Below, piece by piece: positions 16,733-24,510 of a stretch of DNA of 64,000 nt. The position numbers were made by a program, and so were the translations under genes. This stretch comes from Agromyces sp. CF514 (GTDB taxonomy: Bacteria; Actinomycetota; Actinomycetes; Actinomycetales; Microbacteriaceae): positions 2,604,001 to 2,668,000 of the forward strand of contig NZ_FOZD01000001.1 of NCBI RefSeq assembly GCF_900113185.1, written 5' to 3'. The notes below the pieces were generated by a model. The model had not been told where the DNA came from. It did not search any database and saw only the letters and a program-made list of their open reading frames with translations. Positions within the stretch are counted from its first letter, which is position 1, and every line of letters starts with the position of its first letter.

Positions 16733-17152
16733 TCAGACGCCCGTTCGGGCTGGCAGCAGTTCGCCGATGAGTTCCTCGACCCGACGGCGGATCTCGTCAC
16801 GGATCGGGCGGACCGCCTCGATGCCCTGGCCGGCCGGGTCCTCGAGCACCCAGTCCTCGTAGCGCTTGCCGGGGAAGATCGGGCAGGCGTCGCCGCAGCC
16901 CATCGTGATCACGACATCGGACTCCTTCACCGCATCGACGGTGAGGATCTTCGGCATGTTGCCGGTGATGTCGATTCCGGCTTCAGCCATGGCTTCGACG
17001 GCGACAGGGTTGATCCGGTCTTTCGGCTCGGACCCGGCAGACCGGACCTCGACCCGGTCGCCTCCGAGCTCGCGGAGGTAGCCGGCGGCCATCTGGGAAC
17101 GCCCGGCATTGTGGACGCAGACGAACAAGACGGACGGCTTCTCAGTGCTCAT
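16733..17152 (-). CDS. arsC: Arsenate reductase, LMW-phosphatase type
   Basis: A 139-residue cytoplasmic reductase that converts arsenate to arsenite. The P-loop is CVHNAGRS, with Cys12-X5-Arg18 as the active site. The later cysteines in MGCGDACP and the DPAG loop match thioredoxin/mycoredoxin-linked ArsC proteins. ATG at 17152 was chosen over a TTG 6 nt upstream. A perfect palindrome lies immediately before it, so the gene may have its own ArsR-controlled promoter. It is the last of four same-strand ars genes. Most of its middle is duplicated in the scar at 7416-7593. Confidence 0.93.
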   Translation of the reverse strand: MSTEKPSVLFVCVHNAGRSQMAAGYLRELGGDRVEVRSAGSEPKDRINPVAVEAMAEAGIDITGNMPKILTVDAVKESDVVITMGCGDACPIFPGKRYEDWVLEDPAGQGIEAVRPIRDEIRRRVEELIGELLPARTGV

Positions 17153-17159
17153 GGTCAAA

Positions 17160-17179
17160 TGATAGATGGTTATCTATCA
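17160..17179. promoter_or_regulatory. ArsR-type operator in front of arsC
   Basis: TGATAGAT-GGTT-ATCTATCA, a perfect 8-bp inverted repeat 8 bp from the arsC ATG. It is AT-rich against a GC-rich background, as ArsR/SmtB sites often are. Confidence 0.75.
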
Positions 17180-17253
17180 ATTGACTACCTGAAGCAGATT
17201 CTTCACCCTCCACATGCGTCGTTCGAGATGTCGAGCCAGGCGAGGGCTCGGGA

Positions 17254-18141
17254 TCAGAGCGTGTCGAGGAGGTCGCGGATGCGGCGCTCGATGTCGTCGC
17301 GGATCTGTCGTACTTCGGCGAGCGGCTTGCCCACGGGGTCAGGCAGGTCCCAGTCCAGGTAGCGGCGCCCGGGGTAGATCGGGCAGGCGTCGCCGCAGCC
17401 CATGGTGATCACGATGTCTGCCGCGCGGACGACTTCATCGGTGAGGGGCTTGGGGTACTCGCCCGCCAATGGCACGCCGATCTCGTCGAGCGCGGTGAGG
17501 ACGGAGCTGCGGACTTCGCCGGCCGGGTCCGAGCCCGCGGTCCGGACGTGCACCCGGTCGCCGGCCAGGTGCCGGAGGATGGCCGAGGCCATCTGCGATC
17601 GGCCGGAGTTCTGCACGCAGACGAAGAGCACCTCGGGAACGGCCGGGCTCGAGGTCGGTGCCACGCGGGCGAGCGCATCGAGTCGATCGGCGGCGAACTG
17701 GGCCGTGAGCGAGGGCAGGCGCCGGCCAGGCGCCGGCCGCTCTGCGAGCAGGTCGTAGCTTTCCCGCACGTAGCGCTCGACCGTCTCAGGGCCGAAGGTG
17801 CCGCGGTACCGGTCGCTGAGGTCCCGAACGATTCGCTCCAGCACAGGGTCGACCGGCACGGGTGGATTCTCGGCGCGGAGGATTTCCGCGAGGCGGTCGG
17901 CATGCCCGTCTGCGAGCGAGTACCAGGTGCGTCGTCCGTCGGGCCGCCTCGTGACGAGACCCTCGTCCAGCAGCGCCTTCATGTGATGGCTCACGGTCGG
18001 CTGACGCAGCTCGAGTTCCTCTGCGAGACGCCCCACCAGGACCCGACCGTCGGAGGCTTCGAGGATGCTGCGCAGGATGTGCGCTCGGGTGGGATCTGCA
18101 ACGAGTCGCAGTTCGCGCGCGGAGTCCGCCGAAGCATCCAT
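17254..18141 (-). CDS. ArsR - three-helix domain - ArsC fusion protein
   Basis: A 295-residue natural fusion. Residues about 8-90 form an ArsR winged helix (QPTVSHHMKALLDEGLVTRR). Residues about 95-160 form a small helical region (SDRYRGTFGPETVERYV) like the dimerisation bundle seen in some actinobacterial arsenate reductases. From about 168 there is a complete ArsC with CVQNSGRSQ and MGCGDACP. The sensor therefore carries its own arsenate reductase. The ArsR part has RVLVGRL where classical ArsR has the arsenite-binding CVCDL, so metalloid sensing must use other cysteines or be absent. A palindrome overlaps the start codon, suggesting autoregulation and a leaderless mRNA. Confidence 0.9.
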   Translation of the reverse strand: MDASADSARELRLVADPTRAHILRSILEASDGRVLVGRLAEELELRQPTVSHHMKALLDEGLVTRRPDGRRTWYSLADGHADRLAEILRAENPPVPVDPVLERIVRDLSDRYRGTFGPETVERYVRESYDLLAERPAPGRRLPSLTAQFAADRLDALARVAPTSSPAVPEVLFVCVQNSGRSQMASAILRHLAGDRVHVRTAGSDPAGEVRSSVLTALDEIGVPLAGEYPKPLTDEVVRAADIVITMGCGDACPIYPGRRYLDWDLPDPVGKPLAEVRQIRDDIERRIRDLLDTL

Positions 18142-18155
18142 AGACCAAAGTCTAT
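18140..18155. promoter_or_regulatory. Palindrome overlapping the start of the ArsR-ArsC fusion
   Basis: ATAGAC-CAAA-GTCTAT, a perfect inverted repeat that includes bases of the ATG at 18141. A damaged copy of this site, with the same surrounding sequence, is found in the ars scar at about 7318-7336. Confidence 0.7.
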
Positions 18156-18183
18156 CTAAGGCGCATGCTGGCGCGATCGCCCG

Positions 18184-18714
18184 TCAGCTCGACGTGGCCT
18201 CCCCCACATCGGCGCCATCTTCCCGGCGACGCTCGATCAGGATGGTGTCCCGCCAGCTGCCGGCGTGCGGGCCGTAGCCCATGCGAGCGATGCGTTCCCG
18301 GCGGCCGACGGTGCGGAAGCCGGCTCGTTCATGGAGGGCGAGGCTGGGCAGGTTCTCGGGGAAGATCGAGGATTGGATCGTCCAGTACCCGGCCGCGTCC
18401 GCTGCCTCGAGGAACGCCGTGAGGAGCTGCCGTCCGATTCCGGTTCCCTGCGCGTCGGGGGCGATGTAGATCGAGTGCTCGACGACACCCCGGTACACCT
18501 CGCGCGCGGACACCCAGGAGGCTGCGGCCCACCCGATCACCTGCCCGTCACCACTGGACGCCACCAACCGGACGTCGTCGATGCGGGAGGCATCGAAGGC
18601 CTGCCAAGTCGGCGGCTCCGCCTCGAAGGTGGCGTTGCCGGTGGCGATGCCCGCAGCGTAGATCGCGTGCACTGCCGGCCAGTCCGACGGTTCCATCGGC
18701 CGGATGCTCGTCAT
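18184..18714 (-). CDS. arsN: GNAT acetyltransferase, PAT/ArsN-like
   Basis: A 176-residue GNAT of the phosphinothricin acetyltransferase group. It shows the acetyl-CoA loop QGTGIGRQLL near 110, the PAT-like N-terminus (SDWPAVHAIY, TFEAEPP) and the tail segment HERAGFRTVG. In ars operons such enzymes (ArsN) acetylate the arsenic antibiotic arsinothricin, and some also take phosphinothricin. The placement here, with ATGA overlap to an ArsO-like gene and followed by arsR-arsC, supports that role. The substrate itself is inferred from context. Confidence 0.78.
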   Translation of the reverse strand: MTSIRPMEPSDWPAVHAIYAAGIATGNATFEAEPPTWQAFDASRIDDVRLVASSGDGQVIGWAAASWVSAREVYRGVVEHSIYIAPDAQGTGIGRQLLTAFLEAADAAGYWTIQSSIFPENLPSLALHERAGFRTVGRRERIARMGYGPHAGSWRDTILIERRREDGADVGEATSS

Positions 18715-20063
18715 GAGCAGCAGCTCGAGGCCGCGCTCGTGCCCTCACTCGTGCCGCACGACGATCCGTCGGGAGCGAGACTCGTCGAGCACACGCCGGT
18801 CTCGGGCAGGACGAGCTCGACGTCGCTCGCCGCGGCGAGGTCGCCGGCCAGCCACGCGGTGATGGAACGCACCTGCTCGTAGCCGGTGGCGAGCAGGAAG
18901 GTCGGCGCACGACCGTAACTCTTCATGCCCGCGAGGAAGAACCCGGGTTCTGGGTGGGTGAGCTCGGCGAAGCCATGGGGTTCGACGGTTCCGCACGTGT
19001 GCACGTTCGGGTCGATCAGCGGTGCGAGGCGCTTGGGTGCTTCGACGATCTCGTCGAGTTCGAGGCGGATCTCGCGGAGCATGTCCAGGTCGGGTCGGAA
19101 CCCTGTGGCGCTGACGACGACGTCGGTGTGGTGCTTGACCGGTTCACCGCGTCGCGCACCGATCAGGCGGACACCATCGTCGGTACGGCCGAGTCGCACG
19201 ATCTCGAACCGGTCGACGACGGCGATGCGACCGGCGGCGACGAGCGCATCGACGCGGCGGCCGATGGATGCGCGGGCGGCCAGTCCGTCGTCCTCGGAGG
19301 TGGTGACGCGGACGGCGCCGGCGTTGCGGATCAGCCAGGTGATGCGTGTGTCCGGTTCCTGTTCGGCGAGTTCGGCCAGCGCGAGGAGCGTGTTCGCAGC
19401 GGAGTGGCCGGCCCCGACGACGGTGGTGTGGCGGCCGGCGAAGCGGTCGCGTTCGCGTCCGAGCACGTCGGGGAGGGCATGGCTGACACGGTCGGCCACG
19501 TCGGCGAGGCCGAGCGGGTCCAGTCCGGAGGAGGCGAGGGTGTTCGGGTGCGCGTAGGTGCCCGAGGTGTCGATCACGGCGCGTGCGGTGAACTCCTCGA
19601 CGCCGGCGACCGTGCGGGCCCTGAGCAGGAACGGCGTCGACGCGCGGCGTGCGGTTCGAGTGCGATCCATGCCCTGTCTCGTGATGGCTTCGACCTGGAC
19701 TCCGGTGCGGATGCGCCCTCCGATCTCGTCGAGCGCGGCGAGCGGCTCGAGGTAGCGTTCGACGAGTTCGGTGCCCATGGGGAGGCTTTCGGGTGCCGGC
19801 AGTTGCCAGCCGGTCGCTTCGAGAAGGCGACGCGATGCCGGGTCGACGACGTGCTTCCACGGCGAGAACAGCCGTGTATGCCCCCACTGACGGATGCTGG
19901 ACGCGACCTGGTCGCCGGCCTCGTAGACCACGAAGTCGATGCCCCGCTCGACGAGGTTCGCGGCCGCCGCGAGTCCGACCGGGCCTGCGCCGATGATCGC
20001 GACAGGCAAGGTGTCGAACCGGCGCTGCTGCACGCTCGGGGCGGTCAGATCGATCAGCGTCAT
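18711..20063 (-). CDS. arsO: ArsO-like FAD/NAD(P)-dependent flavoprotein
   Basis: A 450-residue flavoprotein of the flavin-monooxygenase type often found in actinobacterial ars operons. The first Rossmann motif is AIIGAGPVGLAAA near 23 (FAD). A second, VVGAGHSAAN near 216, is for NADPH. The substrate-region motif SATGFRPDLD is near 318. The C-terminal tail is Cys/Ser-rich (SSCCS), unusual for the fold and perhaps metalloid-binding. AGGAGG stands before the ATG. It is first in the minus-strand ars operon, divergent from arsR (20151) across a long inverted repeat. The reaction is not well established for the family. Confidence 0.78.
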   Translation of the reverse strand: MTLIDLTAPSVQQRRFDTLPVAIIGAGPVGLAAAANLVERGIDFVVYEAGDQVASSIRQWGHTRLFSPWKHVVDPASRRLLEATGWQLPAPESLPMGTELVERYLEPLAALDEIGGRIRTGVQVEAITRQGMDRTRTARRASTPFLLRARTVAGVEEFTARAVIDTSGTYAHPNTLASSGLDPLGLADVADRVSHALPDVLGRERDRFAGRHTTVVGAGHSAANTLLALAELAEQEPDTRITWLIRNAGAVRVTTSEDDGLAARASIGRRVDALVAAGRIAVVDRFEIVRLGRTDDGVRLIGARRGEPVKHHTDVVVSATGFRPDLDMLREIRLELDEIVEAPKRLAPLIDPNVHTCGTVEPHGFAELTHPEPGFFLAGMKSYGRAPTFLLATGYEQVRSITAWLAGDLAAASDVELVLPETGVCSTSLAPDGSSCGTSEGTSAASSCCS

Positions 20064-20080
20064 GGTGTGCGCCTCCTAGG

Positions 20081-20122
20081 CATCGATGAACTTCGATATT
20101 GATCGTGCCCAGTTCATCGATG
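20081..20122. promoter_or_regulatory. Long inverted repeat between arsO and arsR
   Basis: CATCGATGAACT (20081-20092) and AGTTCATCGATG (20111-20122) are perfect 12-bp arms 18 nt apart in the divergent promoter. This is the likely double operator of the ArsR encoded at 20151, controlling both directions. Confidence 0.75.
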
Positions 20123-20150
20123 TTTGTCAATATTTAGATAGGATGGTGGC

Positions 20151-20513
20151 ATGTCCACCACGCTCCTGCCCATGATCCAGCCCGATGCCGCATCCTGCTG
20201 CACGCCGCTGACCAGCGAAGCCATGGACGCCGAGCGTGCGGAAGGCCTCGCGAAGAAGCTCAAGGCCCTGGCGGACCCGACCCGACTTCGACTGGTCTCC
20301 ATCGTCGCCTCGTCCGAGGGAGCCGAGGCATGCGTCTGCGACCTCATCGAGCCAGTCGGCTTGAGTCAGCCGACCGTGTCCCACCACCTGAAGATCCTGA
20401 TGGATGCCGGATTCCTGTCACGCAGCAAGCGCGGCACGTGGGCGTACTACAAGCTGCTGCCCGGCGCCCTCGGGGAGCTCTCGCGGCTGCTCGACGTCAC
20501 CGCGTCCCGCTGA
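20151..20513 (+). CDS. arsR: ArsR arsenite-responsive repressor
   Basis: A 120-residue winged-helix repressor with the canonical metalloid motif ACVCDL (Cys61, Cys63) and an N-terminal Cys16-Cys17 pair that may supply further ligands. The recognition helix is LSQPTVSHHLK. It should release DNA on binding arsenite or antimonite. It diverges from the arsO operon across a 12-bp inverted repeat. Unlike the fusion protein at 17254, it retains the classical sensing cysteines, so it is probably the main arsenic sensor. The gene behind it is a broken MFS. Confidence 0.92.
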   Translation: MSTTLLPMIQPDAASCCTPLTSEAMDAERAEGLAKKLKALADPTRLRLVSIVASSEGAEACVCDLIEPVGLSQPTVSHHLKILMDAGFLSRSKRGTWAYYKLLPGALGELSRLLDVTASR

Positions 20514-20532
20514 CCGCAGCCCGACGCCGGCT

Positions 20533-20842
20533 GTGTCGCGGTATCCGCTCGGCGCACGGCTCGCTGCACTCTCCATCGGTCAGGTCATCAGTTGGGGCAT
20601 CCTCTCCTACGCCCTGATCGTCGCCGCCCCGTTGTTGCCGACGCGACCGGCTGGGGAATCGCGGCGATCACCCTGTGCTTCTCTGGCGGGCTCATCGCGT
20701 CGGCAGTAGCCGGCATCCTCGTCGGCCGGTGGCTCGATGATCGCGGGCCCGACTGATCATGACCCTCGGCGCCATCGTCGGCACCCTCGTCTTGTTCATC
20801 GTCAGCGCCTCGCTCAATCTCCTCGTGTTCACGTGTGCGCCT
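20533..20842 (+). pseudogene. Frameshifted, truncated MFS transporter behind arsR
   Basis: Three pieces of one MFS protein lie in different frames. From GTG 20533 comes a helix reading IGQVISWGILSYALIVAAP. In a shifted frame comes a helix-2 region, ATGWGIAAITLCFSGG, with the loop GRWLDDRGP. From about 20759 comes MTLGAIVGTLVLFIV. Stops and frameshifts interrupt it and everything after the third helix is missing. It may once have been the efflux gene of the ars locus; this is inference. Confidence 0.75.
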
Positions 20843-20935
20843 GCGAGCTTCGGCGCGCAGCGGAACGATGCGGCTAGACGCCGCCGTCTGGCGGGGATAC
20901 CGTGAGCCCATCCGACGCAACAGGTGGAGTGGACG

Positions 20936-21499
20936 ATGGGTGCTGATTGGGCCGGATTCATTGTCGCCGTTGCCGCGTTCCTGGTTTCAGTCGGCGCACT
21001 CCTGGTGTCCTTTCTCTCCCACCGTGCCCAGAAGACGAACTCCGACCGGCTCACCAGTATCGAGGAGGCGCGTCGCGGTGACGAGGTCGAAGCCAGGGAC
21101 CTTGCACTCGCGTCCGCTTCCCGGGCCGACGTCAGACCGTCCGAGATGGTCGTGCTCGCCCGGGGAACAAACGGAGGCTCCCAACAGGTTCGGATGAAGC
21201 TCGTGAACCTCGGCCCTGCTCCCGCGACCCGGATCTATCTCGGCGAAAGGCTCTCGCCGAGACGCGGCCCGGACGAGCCGATGCTGATCGATCGGGATGG
21301 CACCAAGAGCGAGTACTTCTCTGTCACCGCCGATCGCGCTGTCACGGCTGAGCTCGCGGCAGGCCAGGAGACCGAGGTGATCTACTTCACGTACGACACC
21401 GGGTTGCAGCACGGCATAAATGTGGCGCTGTCATGGGAGGACGGGGGCGGGCACCGGTTCGCGGAGTCTCATGTCCCGAAGACTGAGCTGTCTCGTTGA
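20936..21499 (+). CDS. Membrane-anchored protein of unknown function
   Basis: A 187-residue protein with one N-terminal hydrophobic helix (FIVAVAAFLVSVGALLVSFL, about 7-26). A short charged stretch follows, then a beta-rich domain with VNLGPAPATRIYLG. ATG 20936 has GGAG at 6 nt. The layout is a helix anchor, a basic stop-transfer and a sandwich domain with a conserved 'V-N-x-(S/G)P' motif. This resembles the two tandem genes at 37717 and 38267 on island 2, though overall identity looks low. It lies directly beside the orphan right end at 21568, as if it were the last cargo gene of a third element. No function is assigned. Confidence 0.65.
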   Translation: MGADWAGFIVAVAAFLVSVGALLVSFLSHRAQKTNSDRLTSIEEARRGDEVEARDLALASASRADVRPSEMVVLARGTNGGSQQVRMKLVNLGPAPATRIYLGERLSPRRGPDEPMLIDRDGTKSEYFSVTADRAVTAELAAGQETEVIYFTYDTGLQHGINVALSWEDGGGHRFAESHVPKTELSR

Positions 21500-21567
21500 T
21501 CCGCGCCGCTCGCAGCGCTATGGGTTCGCAGCGGCGCCGCGAGCTTGCCGCGCCGCCTGACCGAGAG

Positions 21568-21873
21568 GATCGCTCCGGCTTCGTTCAGACAGAAACTCAA
21601 GTGGCGCCGAGCGCATCGGAACTGGTGGCACCAGCTGAATAAGCGTTGGATACACGTGATCGCGACAGAGCCAGGAGAAATGATCCTGAAAACCCCAGAT
21701 CAAGGGCATATTCAAACGACCTGGACTTGATGCATGAATCACTGGATTCAGGTTCAAGTCCGCGGAAGAGCCCCAGTTCAGAGCGATATACGGCAATGTG
21801 CAATCACGCGTTCGTGAACGCATGCGATCGGCGGAACAAGGAGAAAAGCCTGATCGGGGAAATACAAGGCGAG
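21568..21873 (+). repeat. Right-end block A (orphan, degenerate)
   Basis: The block is similar to the right ends at 34139-34380 and 51448-51757. It contains CCGGCTTCGTTCA, a decayed version of the 25-bp element at 21637-21661 (AAGCGTTGGATACACGTGAT), and motif copies at 21688 (AAAACCCCAGATCA), about 21766 (GAGCCCCAGTTCA) and 21841 (GAAAAGCCTGATCG). These are about 78 bp apart. The inverted pair GGACTTGA/TTCAAGTCC is at 21723-21760. It is followed directly by the tRNA-end copy at 21874. The corresponding left end was not found to the left. Confidence 0.7.
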
Positions 21874-21908
21874 TAGGGCGGACGGGACTTGAACCCGTGA
21901 CCGATGGA
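21874..21908 (-). repeat. att-like copy of the tRNA 3' end, copy A
   Basis: 35 bp identical to the 3' 35 nt of the tRNA gene at 51758-51792. The identity starts at the discriminator base, covers the acceptor strand and T-arm, and stops in the anticodon stem. No tRNA 5' half follows. This is the classic trace of site-specific insertion into a tRNA gene. Confidence 0.9.
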
Positions 21909-21957
21909 CTCACCCGGGTCAACTCCCCCGACGTCCGAGTCGCGGCGATTCCTCGAC

Positions 21958-22086
21958 CGATCTCGACATGACCGGGGATTTCTCGCCGATCCTGAAACTG
22001 TGGCTTCAAGACTACTCGGGATGCCTCGGAGCATCTCGACCGGGCTCGGATCGAATAAACGTTGGATAAACGTTGACCCATCAAGT
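21958..22086 (+). repeat. Left-end block A with paired 9-mers
   Basis: Nearly identical to 34464-34591. It includes CATGACCGGGGATTTCTCGC and, at 22053-22077, the 25-bp element with TAAACGTTG twice, the copies starting 11 bp apart. It starts about 50 bp after the tRNA-end copy. Confidence 0.8.
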
Positions 22087-22114
22087 CTGATGCCGACTCA
22101 ACACCCGCGCACGA

Positions 22115-23560
22115 TCACATGACGGCTGTTCCCACGCCGGAGTACAGCTGCGCGAGGAACGGGTTCCGCTCGGCCTGCACCTCGTACGCCGCGCTGTCGC
22201 GTACGCAGTCCGGGCACCAATGTCCAGCGGTGAGGACGAGGCGCGGGCTACCGGCGAACGTGTGGCCGACGGCGCATCGCCAGACGAGCGGTGTGGCCGG
22301 ACGGCCGCGTTCGACGCCGGCGCTCAGGAGCTCTCCCCCGCGGAATCCGGCGACATCGCGATACACGTCGGCGTCCCAGGCATCCGGCGAAATGGCCGCA
22401 TCGTAGCCGTGATCGAGCGACATCGGCACCTTGGAGGGTGCGGGTGGTTCGAACCTCGACCAGCCCTCGATGGCCTGCCACGCCTCCATCGAGCCGAAGT
22501 GGGCCCGAATCTCGTCGTCGAGACCGTTGCGCACAGCGTGCATCGTGCCGCGCGGCTTGCGGGTGAGCGGCTTCATGACGAGGTGCTTCACGATCCACGC
22601 GGGCACTTTGCCCGCGGAGCGCACGGAGGCGGGCGCCGCCGCCATCGCACGGGCGAGCGCGACATCGAAGGTGTCCTCGCGGAACGGCACGAGTTCCTCC
22701 AGCCGGTCGCTGTCGGTGTACCAGTGCCCATGGAAGTTGCGGGTCGCGAACCAGTTGCGGTCGTACCAGGCGCGCACGTCGCGCACGCCCATGGCGCCGC
22801 CGATCGCGAGCTGCAGCTCCCAGTTCGTGAGCCGCCAGCCTTCGCCGCCGCCGATGTTGTAGATGCCGCCCCAGAGTTCGTCGGGCGCGTCGCCGTCGGC
22901 GATGCGGGCGAGGAGGCGCGCCGAGTCCTCGGCCGACACCCATTCCATGACGCCGTGGAACGGCGAGTGGCTCATGATCGGGTCGCGGATCTCGAGCATG
23001 CCGGGGTGGAAGATGCCGGTCTGACGTAGCCATGCCCATTTCGGCAGGCCCGAGTCGACGAGCAATCGCTCGGCGACGACCTTGGTCTGGCCGTACTCGT
23101 CGAACTGCGACACGCGGATCGGGTCGCCGATGCGGCCCCAGTGCACGGGCGCTTGCCGGTCGCCTGTCTCGGCGACCGAGCCGATGCCGACGATCGCGAC
23201 CGACGATGGGTCGGGGAGAGCGCGAACCGCACGAATGAGGTGCTGCATCGACCCGATGTTGACACGTTGGGCGAGCTTCGGCCGTTCGTCGGCGAGGGGT
23301 GAGACGACGGCCCCCACGTGCAGCACGATGTCGACGCCGTCGATCGCGCGCGAGACATCCTCGTATCTGGTGAGGTCGCCCCAGAAGACCTCGAGGTTCG
23401 GCATGTCGGCGAACTCGGCGAGCACCACCCGATCGCGTGCGGTCGGCTGCGCGAAGGCGCGCACCCGCACCTGGGGGTGCGCGCGGAACTCGCGCAGGGT
23501 CGCGCGACCCCAGTTGCCGGTGGCGCCGGTGAGCAGTGCGGTTCGTCTGAAGGTCGTCAT
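22115..23560 (-). CDS. NAD-dependent epimerase/dehydratase (SDR) with C-terminal zinc-ribbon-like tail
   Basis: A 481-residue extended SDR protein. The N-terminal NAD motif is TGATGNWG near 13, and the catalytic Tyr-Lys pair is in DEYGQTK near 156. Family members act on nucleotide sugars or sugar acids. After the SDR domain there is an unusual extension. It ends with WRCAVGHTF and HWCPDC, a Cys/His arrangement that could bind zinc. The start overlaps the stop of the hydrolase gene by 4 nt (ATGA), making it last in a three-gene operon with GH43 and an alpha/beta hydrolase. The substrate is unknown; a role in processing a released sugar is inferred. Confidence 0.82.
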   Translation of the reverse strand: MTTFRRTALLTGATGNWGRATLREFRAHPQVRVRAFAQPTARDRVVLAEFADMPNLEVFWGDLTRYEDVSRAIDGVDIVLHVGAVVSPLADERPKLAQRVNIGSMQHLIRAVRALPDPSSVAIVGIGSVAETGDRQAPVHWGRIGDPIRVSQFDEYGQTKVVAERLLVDSGLPKWAWLRQTGIFHPGMLEIRDPIMSHSPFHGVMEWVSAEDSARLLARIADGDAPDELWGGIYNIGGGEGWRLTNWELQLAIGGAMGVRDVRAWYDRNWFATRNFHGHWYTDSDRLEELVPFREDTFDVALARAMAAAPASVRSAGKVPAWIVKHLVMKPLTRKPRGTMHAVRNGLDDEIRAHFGSMEAWQAIEGWSRFEPPAPSKVPMSLDHGYDAAISPDAWDADVYRDVAGFRGGELLSAGVERGRPATPLVWRCAVGHTFAGSPRLVLTAGHWCPDCVRDSAAYEVQAERNPFLAQLYSGVGTAVM

Positions 23561-24510
23561 GCGGAGTCGGTCCGTTCGGTGGGTCGGGCGAGCCAGGCTC
23601 GCATTCGGTCGATGCCCTCGTCGAAGCCGTCGGTTCTTGGTCGGTCGAGGAATCCGTGGGTCGATCCGGCGATCACGTGCCGCTCGACCGGTACGCCCGC
23701 GGCGGCGAGTCCATCGGCGAACGCGTCGCCGGATGCCCGTAGCGAGTCTCGGTCGGCGTCGAGCATCAGCACGGGCGGCATTCCGGTGAGATCGTGCCCG
23801 CCGGGGAACGCGAAAGGGTCACGGACGGCCTCAACGGTTCCGGCGTAGTTGCGGTTCATGCGGCGCACGGTCGCGGGACGGAATTGCACGAGGCTGTGGC
23901 GGCCGCGGATTCGGGAGCGCAACTCCGACGTGATCGGGGGGAGTTCGGCATGATAGGTGCCGTAGGCGAGCAGGAGGCCGGCAGGCACGCGTCGGCCGGT
24001 TCGGACAGCGCGAAGGGATGCCGCGGCGCTGAGGCATGCACCAGCGCTCGCGCCGCCGAGGAACACCGCGCCGCCGGCCGCATCGACAGCGGCGAGGACC
24101 GCCTCGAACGACGCGGCGACGTCGTCGAGTGGGAGCGGGTAGCGGATGCCGGCAAGCGGCGCCGGGCCGGCGTCGCGGAACGGATTCCACGGTGGCACTC
24201 GCCGATAGTCGACCGCGACCACGTCGACTCCTCCGCGTGCAAGCGCGACCGCCACGGCATGCGACTCCAGTTGGTCGAGGCCGCCGTGCGAGAACGCCCC
24301 GCCGTGCACCCAGACGACAGTCGGGGCGACCGAGCCCTCGCCAACGCCTGACGTGCGGTAGCGGCGGACCGGAACCGCGCCGGTACTGCCGTCGACGGTG
24401 TCGTGGCGGATATCGAGTCCGGCTGTGTCGACGAACGGTCGTCGCGCGCGGCCGCGGCCCGTGCGGACTCGTCGGTAGGCACCGAGATGATCTTCGGTTC
24501 GCTCGATCAT
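23557..24510 (-). CDS. Alpha/beta hydrolase, HSL-type esterase
   Basis: A 317-residue esterase with the oxyanion-hole motif HGGAF near 87 and the nucleophile elbow GASAGA (serine near 167). The acid is probably the Asp in LDADRD, and the base is the His in STHGFLD. ATG 24510 overlaps the GH43 stop (ATGA), and the gene's own stop overlaps the SDR start. In this operon it probably removes acetyl or other ester groups from plant glycans or aryl glycosides before or after glycoside cleavage. The substrate is inferred. Confidence 0.85.
   Translation of the reverse strand: MIERTEDHLGAYRRVRTGRGRARRPFVDTAGLDIRHDTVDGSTGAVPVRRYRTSGVGEGSVAPTVVWVHGGAFSHGGLDQLESHAVAVALARGGVDVVAVDYRRVPPWNPFRDAGPAPLAGIRYPLPLDDVAASFEAVLAAVDAAGGAVFLGGASAGACLSAAASLRAVRTGRRVPAGLLLAYGTYHAELPPITSELRSRIRGRHSLVQFRPATVRRMNRNYAGTVEAVRDPFAFPGGHDLTGMPPVLMLDADRDSLRASGDAFADGLAAAGVPVERHVIAGSTHGFLDRPRTDGFDEGIDRMRAWLARPTERTDSA

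Noticed and set aside
20936..21499. Assigning the membrane-anchored gene at 20936 to the ars operon
   Set aside because: It lies on the far side of a broken MFS gene, has no metalloid-binding cysteines and resembles island genes more than ars genes.
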